Position numbers and translations under genes: made by a program. The notes beneath the pieces are model-generated. The model did not search any database and was not told the DNA's origin. It was given only the letters and a program-made list of their open reading frames with translations. DNA of 64,000 nt from Bacillota bacterium (GTDB lineage Bacteria > Bacillota > Sulfobacillia > Sulfobacillales > Sulfobacillaceae): the NCBI GenBank assembly GCA_023511625.1, contig JAIMBD010000011.1, positions 1 through 64,000 of the forward strand, in the 5' to 3' direction. Numbering within the stretch: the first letter of the stretch is position 1; every line of letters starts with the position of its first letter. This document shows, one piece after another, positions 1-7,031 of this stretch.

Positions 1-470
1 TCTTGGATCTTCCGCCCCTCGCCTGGCCGCGCCCGACCGAGCTATGGCACAAGTGGCGCCACCGGGTCGCGAATTTTCTTTGGGAGGCCGGGCCGCTCTT
101 TGCGCTGGGTTCGCTGGTGGTGGAAGTCGCGCGCATCACCGGCTTGCTCGACGCGGTCCAGGTAGGCCTTGGCCCGGTGTTCTCCACCCTTTTGCACCTT
201 CCCCCGACCACAGCTCCGGCGTTTTTGCTCGGGTTCATCCGCCGCGACTTTGGGGCCGTGGGACTGTACCGCAGCGCGCTCAGCCCGGCCCAAATCTTGA
301 CCGGTGCCGTGACGTTGACGCTGTTCGTGCCCTGCTTGGCCTCGACTCTGGTCCTCATTCGCGAAGAGGGGGTCGTGCGCGGCGCCGCCATTTGGGCGGG
401 CTCGGTGGCACTAGCTCTGGCCATGGGGGCGGCCGTGGCCCGGGTGGCCGTGGGATGGTCGCCGGCATAA
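1..470 (+). CDS. feoB: FeoB ferrous iron transporter, C-terminal fragment (5' end outside window)
   Basis: This is the C-terminal membrane (Gate/nucleoside-recognition) part of FeoB, the GTPase-linked Fe(II) importer of the inner membrane. The reading frame is open from the window edge and the gene surely starts upstream, so the G-domain is not visible. The visible 155 residues carry the FeoB-typical segment LLGFIRRDFGAVGL (about residues 75-88 of the fragment) and FVPCLAST (about 108-115), the second Gate repeat with its conserved Cys, followed by two hydrophobic segments. Stop TAA is at 468-470. A small Cys-rich ORF follows, as is common after feoB. Family assignment is confident from the two motifs; start and full length cannot be judged. 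Confidence 0.88.
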   Translation, partial: LDLPPLAWPRPTELWHKWRHRVANFLWEAGPLFALGSLVVEVARITGLLDAVQVGLGPVFSTLLHLPPTTAPAFLLGFIRRDFGAVGLYRSALSPAQILTGAVTLTLFVPCLASTLVLIREEGVVRGAAIWAGSVALALAMGAAVARVAVGWSPA

Positions 471-529
471 ACCGGAGTAAGCGGATGGTCAAACGCTCCG
501 GCGAACGGCGGAAAAGGGGGGGGAGCAGC

Positions 530-859
530 ATGGGCGTGGGGCGCCGTTGCGGGGTCTGTGGGTTGCCGCTCGGGGGGATGGAGGGACGCTGCCCCCGCTG
601 CGGCGAGCCGGTGCCGATGGTCCGAGGGTGCGCCGGCTGCCGGGCAACGTCCGGATGCCGTGCGGCATGGAAGTCCTCCCTCGGGCAGCGCCTTGCGGTG
701 CGCCCTGGGAGCAGGTTGGAAAACAGTCGGCACTGCGCACTGGGTCAAGACCGCACGCAGGGGACCGAACCGGACCGTGCCCCGGCTTTGGGCGAAGGCG
801 GCGCGCACCCCCAAGCTCCGGCGATCGGGGACCTTAGGGGCTTGAATCACTGGTCTTAA
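530..859 (+). CDS. small Cys-rich (zinc-ribbon-like) ORF downstream of feoB
   Basis: A 109-codon ORF begins at ATG 530, preceded by a purine-rich GGGGGGGAG stretch that could serve as ribosome binding site. The first 45 residues hold CxxC-type pairs (RCGVCG, RCPRCGE, then GCAGC), the pattern of a zinc ribbon. The remaining 60 residues have no recognisable composition and may not be translated in this frame. It sits 60 nt after feoB, where short Cys-rich proteins often occur, so a Feo-accessory role is conceivable. Its 3' end overlaps the convergent phosphatase gene by 26 nt. I do not recognise a family. The N-terminal zinc-ribbon part is more credible than the tail. Confidence 0.4.
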   Translation: MGVGRRCGVCGLPLGGMEGRCPRCGEPVPMVRGCAGCRATSGCRAAWKSSLGQRLAVRPGSRLENSRHCALGQDRTQGTEPDRAPALGEGGAHPQAPAIGDLRGLNHWS

Positions 860-1658
860 GATCTTTCAGCGCTTCCACCAGCGCCCGATGGAGCGAGGGG
901 TTTGCCGCCACCACCGCCAAGGGGCCGTTCCATCGGAGGGGCGACCCGCGAAGGTCGGTGGCGAGTCCTCCGGCCTCCGCCACCAACAGGGATCCGGCGG
1001 CGACGTCCCACGGCCAAAGTCTGCGCTCGACGAATCCGTCGAGGATGCCGCTGGCGACCCAGGCCAGATCTAAAGCGGCCGACCCCCCGCGGCGCAGGTC
1101 CTGGCCGTGACGAGCCAACACCTGCCAGATGGCCTCCTCGTCCTTCCAGGTGGCGCCGACAGCCAGGAGAGCTTGACTCAGTGCAGGGTTGGTCCCCACG
1201 TGCAGCGCAAGGCCGTCTCGCCATGCCCCCTGGCCTCGGGCCGCCCAATACAGGTGACTGCGGTGGACGTCGTAGACAAAGGCCTCGGCAATGCCCTCGG
1301 CATCTTCCAACGCCAGGGCGATGGCCACATGCGGGTAGCGGTGGGTGGCGTTGAGCGTACCGTCCAGGGGATCCAGCAGCCAGCGCTGGCCTAAGGAGTT
1401 CGGCGGAACCGGACGTCCCTCCTCGCTCCACACCGGAATGTCCGGCGTAAGGCGCCCGAGCGCCGAGAGCAGCATGGTCTCTACGGTGCGGTCCCAACTC
1501 GTCACGGGATCGGACGGACCTTTCCAATCCACCTCTGGACTGGCCGCGGGTTTGGCCTCGGCCTCCTCCCACACCGCGCGCAGCCATTCGCCGGCTTGGC
1601 GCACAGCCTGCGCCACCTTGGGCCCAAGACTTTTCGAATGCCGGTTGGATGCCATCAT
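834..1658 (-). CDS. inositol monophosphatase family protein
   Basis: A Mg2+-dependent phosphatase of the IMPase/FBPase/CysQ superfamily, 274 residues, the usual length. Visible motifs are the metal-binding EE (residues 79-80, in WSEE), DPLDGT (96-101) and the C-terminal WDVAAGSLLVAEAGG block (from about residue 217), which together complete the active site. The start is the first of two consecutive ATG codons at 1658, behind GAGGAGG with a 5-nt spacer. A longer in-frame extension to 1940 lacks any such signal and was rejected. Substrate cannot be told from sequence: inositol phosphate, PAP (CysQ-like) or fructose bisphosphate are all possible. It is transcribed away from trpB, so the pair shares a divergent intergenic region. 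Confidence 0.88.
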   Translation of the reverse strand: MMASNRHSKSLGPKVAQAVRQAGEWLRAVWEEAEAKPAASPEVDWKGPSDPVTSWDRTVETMLLSALGRLTPDIPVWSEEGRPVPPNSLGQRWLLDPLDGTLNATHRYPHVAIALALEDAEGIAEAFVYDVHRSHLYWAARGQGAWRDGLALHVGTNPALSQALLAVGATWKDEEAIWQVLARHGQDLRRGGSAALDLAWVASGILDGFVERRLWPWDVAAGSLLVAEAGGLATDLRGSPLRWNGPLAVVAANPSLHRALVEALKDLKTSDSSP

Positions 1659-1801
1659 CGGCGCCTCCTCGGGGCTTTCCTTGAGCGTACCACAGGGCGG
1701 GACCGAGGGTCGAACGAAGGGGACGGCATGCCCTCCTGTGGGTCTCCCCTCACAACCTTGGTGCCGGTGCAGACCAGATCCTGTGCGGGTCGGTCCCGGG
1801 C

Positions 1802-1810
1802 TGGTATGAT
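1802..1810 (+). promoter_or_regulatory. extended -10 promoter candidate for trpB
   Basis: The string TGGTATGAT is a TGn-extended -10 element (TATGAT) 135 nt upstream of the trpB start. No convincing -35 hexamer lies at the usual distance, which is tolerable for extended -10 promoters. Inference from sequence only. Confidence 0.4.
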
Positions 1811-1944
1811 GGACATCAGAAGCGGGCAGGTCCGGGCCGGGCCCAGGGCGCGTGGGGGACGCCGCCGACTCGCCCAAGGCCGCCGGGGACGCCGGGTTCG
1901 GGCATGCCAATCCACCACCATCGCCTGTCGAGGGAGGCAATTCG

Positions 1945-3321
1945 GTGAACGAACGGTTTCAAGGGACGAAGGTCCTGTTAGAGGAGTCAGAGATTCCGAC
2001 CCATTGGTATAACATTCAGGCCGATATGGCCACCTTGCCGCCGCCTCCGCTGAGTCCTGCCACCGGTCAGCCCGTGACGCCGGACGAGCTGGGGCGCATC
2101 TTTCCCCCTGGACTGTTGGCCCAGGAGATGACCCGCGAGCGCTGGATCGAGATTCCTCCCGAAGTTCGGCAGGTGTATCAGCTGTGGCGCCCGACCCCGC
2201 TCTACCGCGCCCGGCGCTTGGAACAGATCTTGGATACGCCGGCCGAGATCTGGTTCAAGTACGAGGGGGTCAGCCCCGCCGGCAGTCACAAACTCAACAC
2301 CGCCTTGGCCCAAGCCTATTACAACAAAGAGGCCGGCGTGCGGCGGCTCGTCACCGAGACCGGAGCCGGGCAGTGGGGAAGCGCCTTGGCCATCGCCTCC
2401 CAGATGTTTGGCCTGTCCTGCACGGTGTACATGGTCAAGGTGAGTTACCAGCAGAAACCCTACCGCCGCATCCTCATGGAGAGCTACGGCGCCCAAGTCT
2501 TTGCCAGCCCTACCGACACCACTCAGGCCGGACGCACGGTGTTGGCCAAGGATCCCGAGTCCCAGGGAAGTCTCGGGATCGCCATCAGCGAGGCGGTGGA
2601 AGTCGCGGCCACGCGCCAGGATACCAACTACGCCTTGGGCAGCGTGCTCAACCACGTCTTGCTGCACCAGACGGTGATTGGGCTGGAGGCCAAGCGGCAA
2701 ATGGAAAAGGTGGACCGTTATCCGGACGTGGTCATTGCCTCTTGCGGAGGCGGTAGCAACTTCGGCGGTATCGCCTTCCCCTTTGTGGCGGACAAGTTGA
2801 CCCAGGGACGCAAACTCGAGGTGTTGGCGGTAGAACCGGCGGCGTGTCCCACGCTCACCCGTGGCCGTTGGGCCTACGACTACGGCGATACCGTGGGCCT
2901 GACGCCCATGTTGCAGATGTACACCTTGGGGCACGACTTCATGCCGCCTTCCATCCACGCCGGGGGCCTTCGGTATCACGGTGACTCCCCGCTGGTCTCC
3001 CAACTGTACCACGACGGGGTCATCGGTGCTCGGGCCTACCCCCAGCGCGCGGTGTTTGAGGCGGGACTGACCTTTGCGCGGGCGGAGGGGATCCTGCCTG
3101 CACCGGAAAGTGCCCACGCCATCCGGGCGGCCATCGACGTGGCGTTAGAGGCCAAGGCACAGGGCCAGCGCAAGGTGATCCTCTTTAACCTCTCGGGACA
3201 CGGGCACTTTGACCTCGCGGCCTACGCCGAGTTCTTGGAAGGGCGACTGGCAGACGACACCTTGGACGAAGCCGCGCTGGCGCAACACTTGGCGGCCTTG
3301 CCCAACGTCGGCGGCCGGTAG
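1945..3321 (+). CDS. trpB: tryptophan synthase beta chain, TrpB2 type
   Basis: A PLP-dependent beta-chain enzyme joining indole and serine to tryptophan. At 458 residues, and with the block [15 protein letters not shown], it belongs to the longer TrpB2 class rather than TrpB1. The PLP lysine is K116 (SHK), the indole-side catalytic glutamate is E138 (ETGAGQ), and the phosphate clamp GGGSN is at 268-272. The start chosen is GTG 1945 behind GAGGGAGG; an upstream in-frame start at 1852 has no ribosome site. No trpA or other trp gene is nearby. An orphan TrpB2 often works as a stand-alone indole-salvage enzyme, so this role is inferred from context. It is followed by a Crp/Fnr-type regulator 57 nt downstream. 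Confidence 0.92.
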   Translation: MNERFQGTKVLLEESEIPTHWYNIQADMATLPPPPLSPATGQPVTPDELGRIFPPGLLAQEMTRERWIEIPPEVRQVYQLWRPTPLYRARRLEQILDTPAEIWFKYEGVSPAGSHKLNTALAQAYYNKEAGVRRLVTETGAGQWGSALAIASQMFGLSCTVYMVKVSYQQKPYRRILMESYGAQVFASPTDTTQAGRTVLAKDPESQGSLGIAISEAVEVAATRQDTNYALGSVLNHVLLHQTVIGLEAKRQMEKVDRYPDVVIASCGGGSNFGGIAFPFVADKLTQGRKLEVLAVEPAACPTLTRGRWAYDYGDTVGLTPMLQMYTLGHDFMPPSIHAGGLRYHGDSPLVSQLYHDGVIGARAYPQRAVFEAGLTFARAEGILPAPESAHAIRAAIDVALEAKAQGQRKVILFNLSGHGHFDLAAYAEFLEGRLADDTLDEAALAQHLAALPNVGGR

Positions 3322-3378
3322 GCGGCGCGCCGCCCCACGCGGGCGGGTCCGCGTGCGGTCCGGTAAGGGGAGCGACGC

Positions 3379-4041
3379 ATGCGGCTGGAATCGATTCCTA
3401 TCCTGTCGACGCTGGACGGCGACACCTTGGCGCGGGTGGTAGTCCGGCGGCGCTACCGGGCCGGGGAGTGGGTGTTTCGCCAAGGCGAGCCCACCACCGG
3501 CCTCTGGGTGGTGCTGGAGGGGCGCCTGGCCATGGAGCGGGTGGGCGCCGGCGGCAACGTGGCCACGGTGGGGCTTTGGGTGGCAGGGGACGTGGTGGGC
3601 ATCGCGGGGTTGTGGGACGGCTCGGGCTATCCGGCCTCAGCACGGGTGTTGGACACGCCCACCGAGGTGGGGTGGATCGAGCGCCGTACCGTGCTGGACC
3701 TCCACGCCCGCGTCCCTGCCTTTGGCCTTGCTATCAGTCGCACCCTGGCGGAGCGGCTGCGGTCGGTGCAAGCGCTGGCCGCCCACCGCCAGGGGCGCCC
3801 CTTGGGCCAGCAGTTGGCGGCGATTTTGGTCATGCTACACCGGCGCATGGGGTCCGAGGTCCGCTTGACTCACGAAGACCTGGCCCACATGGTGGGCACC
3901 CATCGGGAAACCGTCAGCCGCGTGGTGGCGGAGTTTGTGCGCCAGGGGTGGGTCGAGACCGGCTACGGCGCCATCCGCGTCCGGAACCTCGGGCAGCTGG
4001 CCGCATACGCCGGACTGGACGACCGGGATCAGGATTCTTGA
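3379..4041 (+). CDS. Crp/Fnr-family transcriptional regulator
   Basis: A 220-residue regulator with the classical layout: an N-terminal cyclic-nucleotide-binding (cNMP) beta-roll (about residues 8-125), a long dimerisation helix, and a C-terminal winged HTH (about 165-210) with the recognition region LTHEDLAHMVGTHRETVSRV, very close to the Crp/Fnr signature. It has no N-terminal cysteine cluster, so it is not an iron-sulfur Fnr. The effector (cAMP, other ligand or none) cannot be assigned. ATG 3379 is preceded by AAGGGGAGCG. It may be co-transcribed with trpB. The 3' end overlaps the convergent small gene at 4029 by 13 nt. Confidence 0.9.
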   Translation: MRLESIPILSTLDGDTLARVVVRRRYRAGEWVFRQGEPTTGLWVVLEGRLAMERVGAGGNVATVGLWVAGDVVGIAGLWDGSGYPASARVLDTPTEVGWIERRTVLDLHARVPAFGLAISRTLAERLRSVQALAAHRQGRPLGQQLAAILVMLHRRMGSEVRLTHEDLAHMVGTHRETVSRVVAEFVRQGWVETGYGAIRVRNLGQLAAYAGLDDRDQDS

Positions 4042-4319
4042 ACCGGGTTGAGGGCGGGAAGGATGCGGTGTACGGGCCAGGACCACGACCCTAGCCGCAA
4101 GGGGTAGCCCAACTCGGTCAGGGCCTCGCGCACGGCAGCCAGATATTGCTGGTAGGCTGGCTGCGAGGACCACAGTTCGAACGACTGCCAGCCGTCTTCC
4201 ATCGGGCCGTCGACGCACAATCGACGCTCGTCGGTCACTGGCAGCGGACCCAGGCGCCGTTGCACAGTGTCGTACTGTTCTTGGGTCAGCCCTCCGTACC
4301 AGGTCAGCAATGCGTACAT
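4029..4319 (-). CDS. small conserved-looking protein of unknown function
   Basis: A 96-residue protein rich in Trp, Tyr and Leu, with no signal peptide or membrane segment. It starts MYALLTWYGGLTQEQYDTV. The alternation of predicted strands and a central helix (YQQYLAAVREALTEL) resembles small ferredoxin-fold monooxygenase-like or stress-response proteins, but no catalytic motif can be named. That it is real is supported by a near-perfect ribosome site (AAGGAGG, 9 nt before ATG 4319) and by a promoter with TATCAT -10 just upstream. It converges on the Crp/Fnr gene with a 13-nt overlap. Confidence 0.65.
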   Translation of the reverse strand: MYALLTWYGGLTQEQYDTVQRRLGPLPVTDERRLCVDGPMEDGWQSFELWSSQPAYQQYLAAVREALTELGYPLRLGSWSWPVHRILPALNPVQES

Positions 4320-4352
4320 GCCGCTAGGCCTCCTTCATGGCGATGCGCGACC

Positions 4353-4380
4353 ATGATACCACACCCGAATCGGAGCGCAA
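4353..4380 (-). promoter_or_regulatory. promoter for the 96-residue gene at 4029-4319
   Basis: On the minus strand, TTGCGC (4375-4380) and TATCAT (4353-4358) are separated by 16 nt, and the -10 carries a TGn extension (TGGTATCAT). It lies 33 nt from the ATG. The opposite side (4381-4673), upstream of the repeat protein, shows no clear promoter or gene. Confidence 0.55.
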
Positions 4381-4673
4381 CCCCGCATGCACCGCACACA
4401 TTGGCCGCGGGCGGGCTGGCCGACGGGCGCCCCGAGTCGACCTCCCCTGTGGACGGGAGGGAAGAGCGTCCGGGATGCGCGCAGGCGCTCGAGGATGGCC
4501 TTCAGCAGACCCTAAGATTCCAGCAATGCCTGGGCAACATTTGCTGGCCACAATGGGCCCGGTGGCCCCGAAGGACCACCTCAGTGCGCAGCCGACAGCG
4601 TATGAGCAGCGAAGACACCACGACCATGCAGCGAAGTCGGCACAGGTATGCAGGTCAAAGGAGGGGTCGTTCG

Positions 4674-5450
4674 GTGGTGTGGCAAGGTGAGCACAGGCGC
4701 TGGCGTACCATTGCGGCCCTCGGCGGGGCTGCGTTGATGGGGGCGATGGGGCTTTTGGGATGGACGTGGGCCCCGACCCACACGGCGCCGACGTCTGCGG
4801 CGGCTTCCCAGGCAGGCGCCCATCGGGGTCCGTGGTTGGCCGGTCCCGCGGTGCAGACGGCGATCGCGCAGTACCTCGGGATTTCGGTGCAGACGCTGCG
4901 GGCGGACCGGCAGCAAGGGGAGTCGCTGGCGGCCATCGTGCAGGGGTTGAACGACCCGAGTCGCACGGTGGCGGGGTTGGAGCAGGCCATCGAGCAGGCG
5001 TGGACGGGGGCGATCCAGCAGGCGGTGGCGGCGGGCAAGCTTACGCCAAGCCGCGCCCAGGCGCTGGAGCAGCATCTGCCGCAGATGGCGGCCCACCTCG
5101 TCCAGGCAACGCCGGGGATGCGGCGGCCGGGCTGGTTCGGTGGGCCGGCGGTGCAGACGGCGATCGTGCAGTACCTCGGGATTTCGGCGCAGACGCTGCG
5201 GGCGGACCGGCAGCAAGGGGAGTCGCTGGCGGCCATCGTGCAGGGGTTGAACGACCCGAGTCGCACGGTGGCGGGGTTGGAGCAGGCCATCGAGCAGGCG
5301 TGGACGGGGGCGATCCAGCAGGCGGTGGCGGCGGGCAAGCTTACGCCAAGCCGCGCCCAGGCGCTGGAGCAGCGTCTGCCGCAGATGGCGGCCCACCTCG
5401 TCCAGGCAACGCCACATCATCGGCACGCACCGACGGCCTCCGCGCCATAA
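4674..5450 (+). CDS. exported or membrane-anchored protein with two near-identical 100-residue repeats
   Basis: The start is GTG 4674 behind AAAGGAGG (9-nt spacing), giving 258 residues. The N-terminus (about residues 8-35) is a basic then hydrophobic signal or anchor segment (RRWRTIAALGG...MGLLGWTW), so the protein is probably exported. Two repeats follow (about residues 58-147 and 158-247), each beginning PAVQTAI.QYLGIS.QTLRAD and ending in an AHLVQATP motif. They are mainly helical, Gln/Ala-rich and without cysteine. The motif YLGISxQTLRADxxxGESLAAI resembles exported Bacillota proteins of unknown function. Repeat DNA differs at only 3 of 266 positions. A strong terminator follows. Function is unknown; I would not assign one. 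Confidence 0.7.
   Translation: MVWQGEHRRWRTIAALGGAALMGAMGLLGWTWAPTHTAPTSAAASQAGAHRGPWLAGPAVQTAIAQYLGISVQTLRADRQQGESLAAIVQGLNDPSRTVAGLEQAIEQAWTGAIQQAVAAGKLTPSRAQALEQHLPQMAAHLVQATPGMRRPGWFGGPAVQTAIVQYLGISAQTLRADRQQGESLAAIVQGLNDPSRTVAGLEQAIEQAWTGAIQQAVAAGKLTPSRAQALEQRLPQMAAHLVQATPHHRHAPTASAP
4848..5113 (+). repeat. direct repeat unit 1 (266 bp)
   Basis: First copy of a tandem in-frame repeat with exact 300-bp period inside the exported protein gene. It matches 5148-5413 at all but three positions (4867, 4888, 5074); a 34-bp unrelated spacer separates the copies. Confidence 0.95.
5148..5413 (+). repeat. direct repeat unit 2 (266 bp)
   Basis: Second copy. All three differences from unit 1 change the amino acid (Ala/Val, Val/Ala, His/Arg) and none is silent. 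This is consistent with a very recent duplication or with gene conversion. Confidence 0.95.
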
Positions 5451-5466
5451 GCAGGTTTGCGGCGAC

Positions 5467-5510
5467 AAAGCCGGCCGCTCTCTCGTTGACGGGAGCGCGG
5501 CCGGCTTTTT
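5467..5510 (+). terminator. strong intrinsic terminator
   Basis: The arm AAAGCCGGCCGC pairs with GCGGCCGGCTTT and ends in a T-tract (TTTTT). It lies 16 nt after the repeat-protein stop. The A-run on the left arm also makes it usable for minus-strand transcripts. Confidence 0.9.
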
Positions 5511-5559
5511 ATCGTGGTCGGTCCAGGCCCCCTCCGCCGAAAGACGGCGGTTAGGCTGC

Positions 5560-6075
5560 ATACTGCGCGCGGGCGACTAAGAACCGGGGCCTCGTCATAG
5601 GGCTGGCGCGTCATCCACATCCAGAAGAGAATCCGCAGCCAGACGTTGGCCCGCGCGCGCAACGCGGCATGATGCCCATGACCCTGCGCCGGGTATTGGC
5701 CGTAGTCGTCCGGAGCCCAGGCACTGCCCGACAGGGAGGTGAAGGCCAATAGATGGACGGCCGCGCGAAAATGCTTATCACATGCTCGACGCCTAGGCAC
5801 GCGTTTGAGTTTCCCGCTTTGGTAATGTACCGGGCTGGTGCCGGCCAAGGCTTGAACGGCCTCTGCCCGTTCCAGCCGGTCCCGATAGGGACCAAAACCC
5901 GGCCTGCAGACGAGCGCTCACGGTCACGGCGACCCCCGGCACACCATCCAGAGGTTCAGCATCCGGGCTCGTCAAAAAAGCTCGGCGAGGTGCTCGCGCA
6001 ACGCCCGCTGCTCCGTCGGCAAGGCTTGCAGTTGGGCCATCAGCGCCCGCACTTCCCCGGTAGGTGTAAGCTGTA
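5560..6075 (-). pseudogene. decayed IS110-family transposase, middle and C-terminal part
   Basis: On the minus strand, three frames together spell an IS110-type transposase. First comes TGEVRALMAQLQALPTEQ (about 6000-6070), then a DGVPGVAVTVSARLQAG block matching the PGVG helix-hairpin-helix-like part (about 5905-5965). The Transposase_20 end follows, with AEAVQALAGTSPVHYQSGK, RRACDK and ARANVWLRILFWMW...RPYDE (about 5590-5870). Frameshifts separate these blocks, so no functional protein is made. The N-terminal DEDD catalytic region is missing on this strand. IS110 ends were not identified. Confidence 0.75.
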
Positions 6076-6080
6076 CGTCG

Positions 6081-6112
6081 TGACATCCTCCCCCGAATAA
6101 ATTCGCGGGCAT
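6081..6112. mobile_element. IS200/IS605-like terminal hairpin remnant
   Basis: The sequence TGACATCCTCCCCC followed by GAATAAATTCGCGGG forms an imperfect hairpin (CCC-C-CGAA / TTCG-C-GGG with a TAAA loop). TGACATCCTCC plus a GC hairpin is the usual right-end signature of IS200/IS605/TnpB elements. No tnpA or tnpB remains. It lies exactly between the two oppositely oriented IS110 fragments. Confidence 0.5.
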
Positions 6113-6142
6113 CCTAAACCCCACCCGAGGAGGACATCATCG

Positions 6143-6420
6143 ATGCTCCTGCAGAGTCTCGACCAGAAGCTAGCGTGCGTGCAAGGGAACGGGGTGGCCG
6201 GGATCGACGTGGCGGAGGGGTGACATTACGTCCAGCGGTTGCGTGCCGATGGGCGGGCCGCCCGTTCCGGGTGGCCAACAACCGGGAGGGGTCTGCCCAG
6301 GTTCTCGCCCAGCGGCCTACTGCGGAGCTCGTCATCGACCTCGAGTCGACGGGCGTCTTCTGGACCAATGGGGACCGCCCAAGGGGCTGCCGGCACGCTA
6401 CACCAGGAAACGCTAAAGAA
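6143..6420 (+). pseudogene. decayed IS110-family transposase, N-terminal part
   Basis: ATG 6143 has an intact ribosome site (AGGAGG). The frame reads through VAGIDVAEG, the first catalytic-Asp motif of IS110 (GIDVAK-like), then hits TGA at 6221. Homology continues as HYVQRLRADGR and, after a frameshift, GRPFRVANNREGSAQVLAQ and ELVIDLESTGVFW. Stop plus frameshift plus loss of the rest mark it as a relic. It faces the opposite way from the C-terminal relic at 5560-6075. No gene was found from 6421 to 6474. Confidence 0.7.
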
Positions 6421-6474
6421 ATGAGCCAGATCTCCACATTGAGATAGGGGGAGATAGGGGGCGTGGCGGGGACG

Positions 6475-6855
6475 TCAGGCGTCTTGCGCCGATTCGGAGC
6501 GGGCGGGCCGGCCGGCGCGCATCTCCGCCAGGCCCACCGCCACCAACATCAGGGCCAGGTGGATGAGTCCGTCGTACGGGCCTCCGCTGATCCGCAGGGC
6601 CAGCCCAAAGCCCGCCCCGATCACGGCGAGAGTCAGGGCAATCCATAGCCGTCGGGCGGCGTGGGCCTCGGCCCGAGCTGCCAGGCGGGCGATGCCGACC
6701 AATACTGCCACGCCGGCGGCGATGTGCACCGCGAGAACGGTCGGCGAAAAGGGAAACCATCCTGTAAGGTCGCCGAGCCCCAGTAACAGGGCCACCACCA
6801 GTCCCGCCCGCATCAAAGCCTTGGCCCATGCCGGGCCCCCGTTTGCCGCTGCCAC
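6475..6855 (-). CDS. small four-helix membrane protein, function unknown
   Basis: A 126-residue protein with four predicted transmembrane helices. The first covers about residues 14-30 (AGLVVALLLGLGDLTGWF), followed by VLAVHIAAGVAVLVGIA, LWIALTLAVIGAGFGLAL and LIHLALMLVAVGLAEM. The fourth is short and followed by a basic tail. The two histidines inside helices (AVHIAAG and LIHLALM) recall small haem-binding or DoxX/DUF-type membrane proteins, but no family can be named. Start is GTG 6855 behind AAAGGAGG at 7-nt spacing; upstream in-frame starts have no ribosome site. It is divergent from the methylcitrate operon, and its leader carries a 20-bp palindrome. Confidence 0.7.
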   Translation of the reverse strand: MAAANGGPAWAKALMRAGLVVALLLGLGDLTGWFPFSPTVLAVHIAAGVAVLVGIARLAARAEAHAARRLWIALTLAVIGAGFGLALRISGGPYDGLIHLALMLVAVGLAEMRAGRPARSESAQDA

Positions 6856-6891
6856 CAAACCCCCTCCTTTGTCTTTTGCCGGCATGGCAGA

Positions 6892-6911
6892 CGCGAGGGG
6901 TTCCCCTCGCG
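6892..6911. repeat. 20-bp inverted repeat in the membrane-protein leader
   Basis: CGCGAGGGG-TT-CCCCTCGCG, a perfect 9-bp-arm palindrome 37 nt upstream of the GTG start of the divergent membrane gene and 121 nt before prpC. It could be an operator or an mRNA hairpin; no T-tract follows. Confidence 0.6.
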
Positions 6912-7031
6912 ACCCCAGAGTCCCTCTTCGGCCTCTACTGTAGCACACCACCGGGGCATCCCCTAGATCGTGTACAATCTTGCCAAAACCCCGCCCCTGG
7001 CACCGGCGGGGCACGAGAGAGGTGAGCCGAG

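Noticed and set aside
44-529. long plus-strand frame overlapping feoB
   Set aside because: Out of frame with FeoB, low-complexity Gly/Arg composition; only the part after ATG 530 was kept.
1659-1940. N-terminal extension of the IMPase gene
   Set aside because: No ribosome site, Pro/Thr-rich random composition, and a strong GAGGAGG lies before ATG 1658.
4848-5413. direct repeats considered as a CRISPR-like array
   Set aside because: Two long coding repeats with one spacer; no short repeats or cas genes.
6221-6223. in-frame TGA in the IS110 N-terminal relic as a possible selenocysteine codon
   Set aside because: The same relic also has a frameshift and lacks its remainder, so the stop is decay, and IS110 has no catalytic Cys here.
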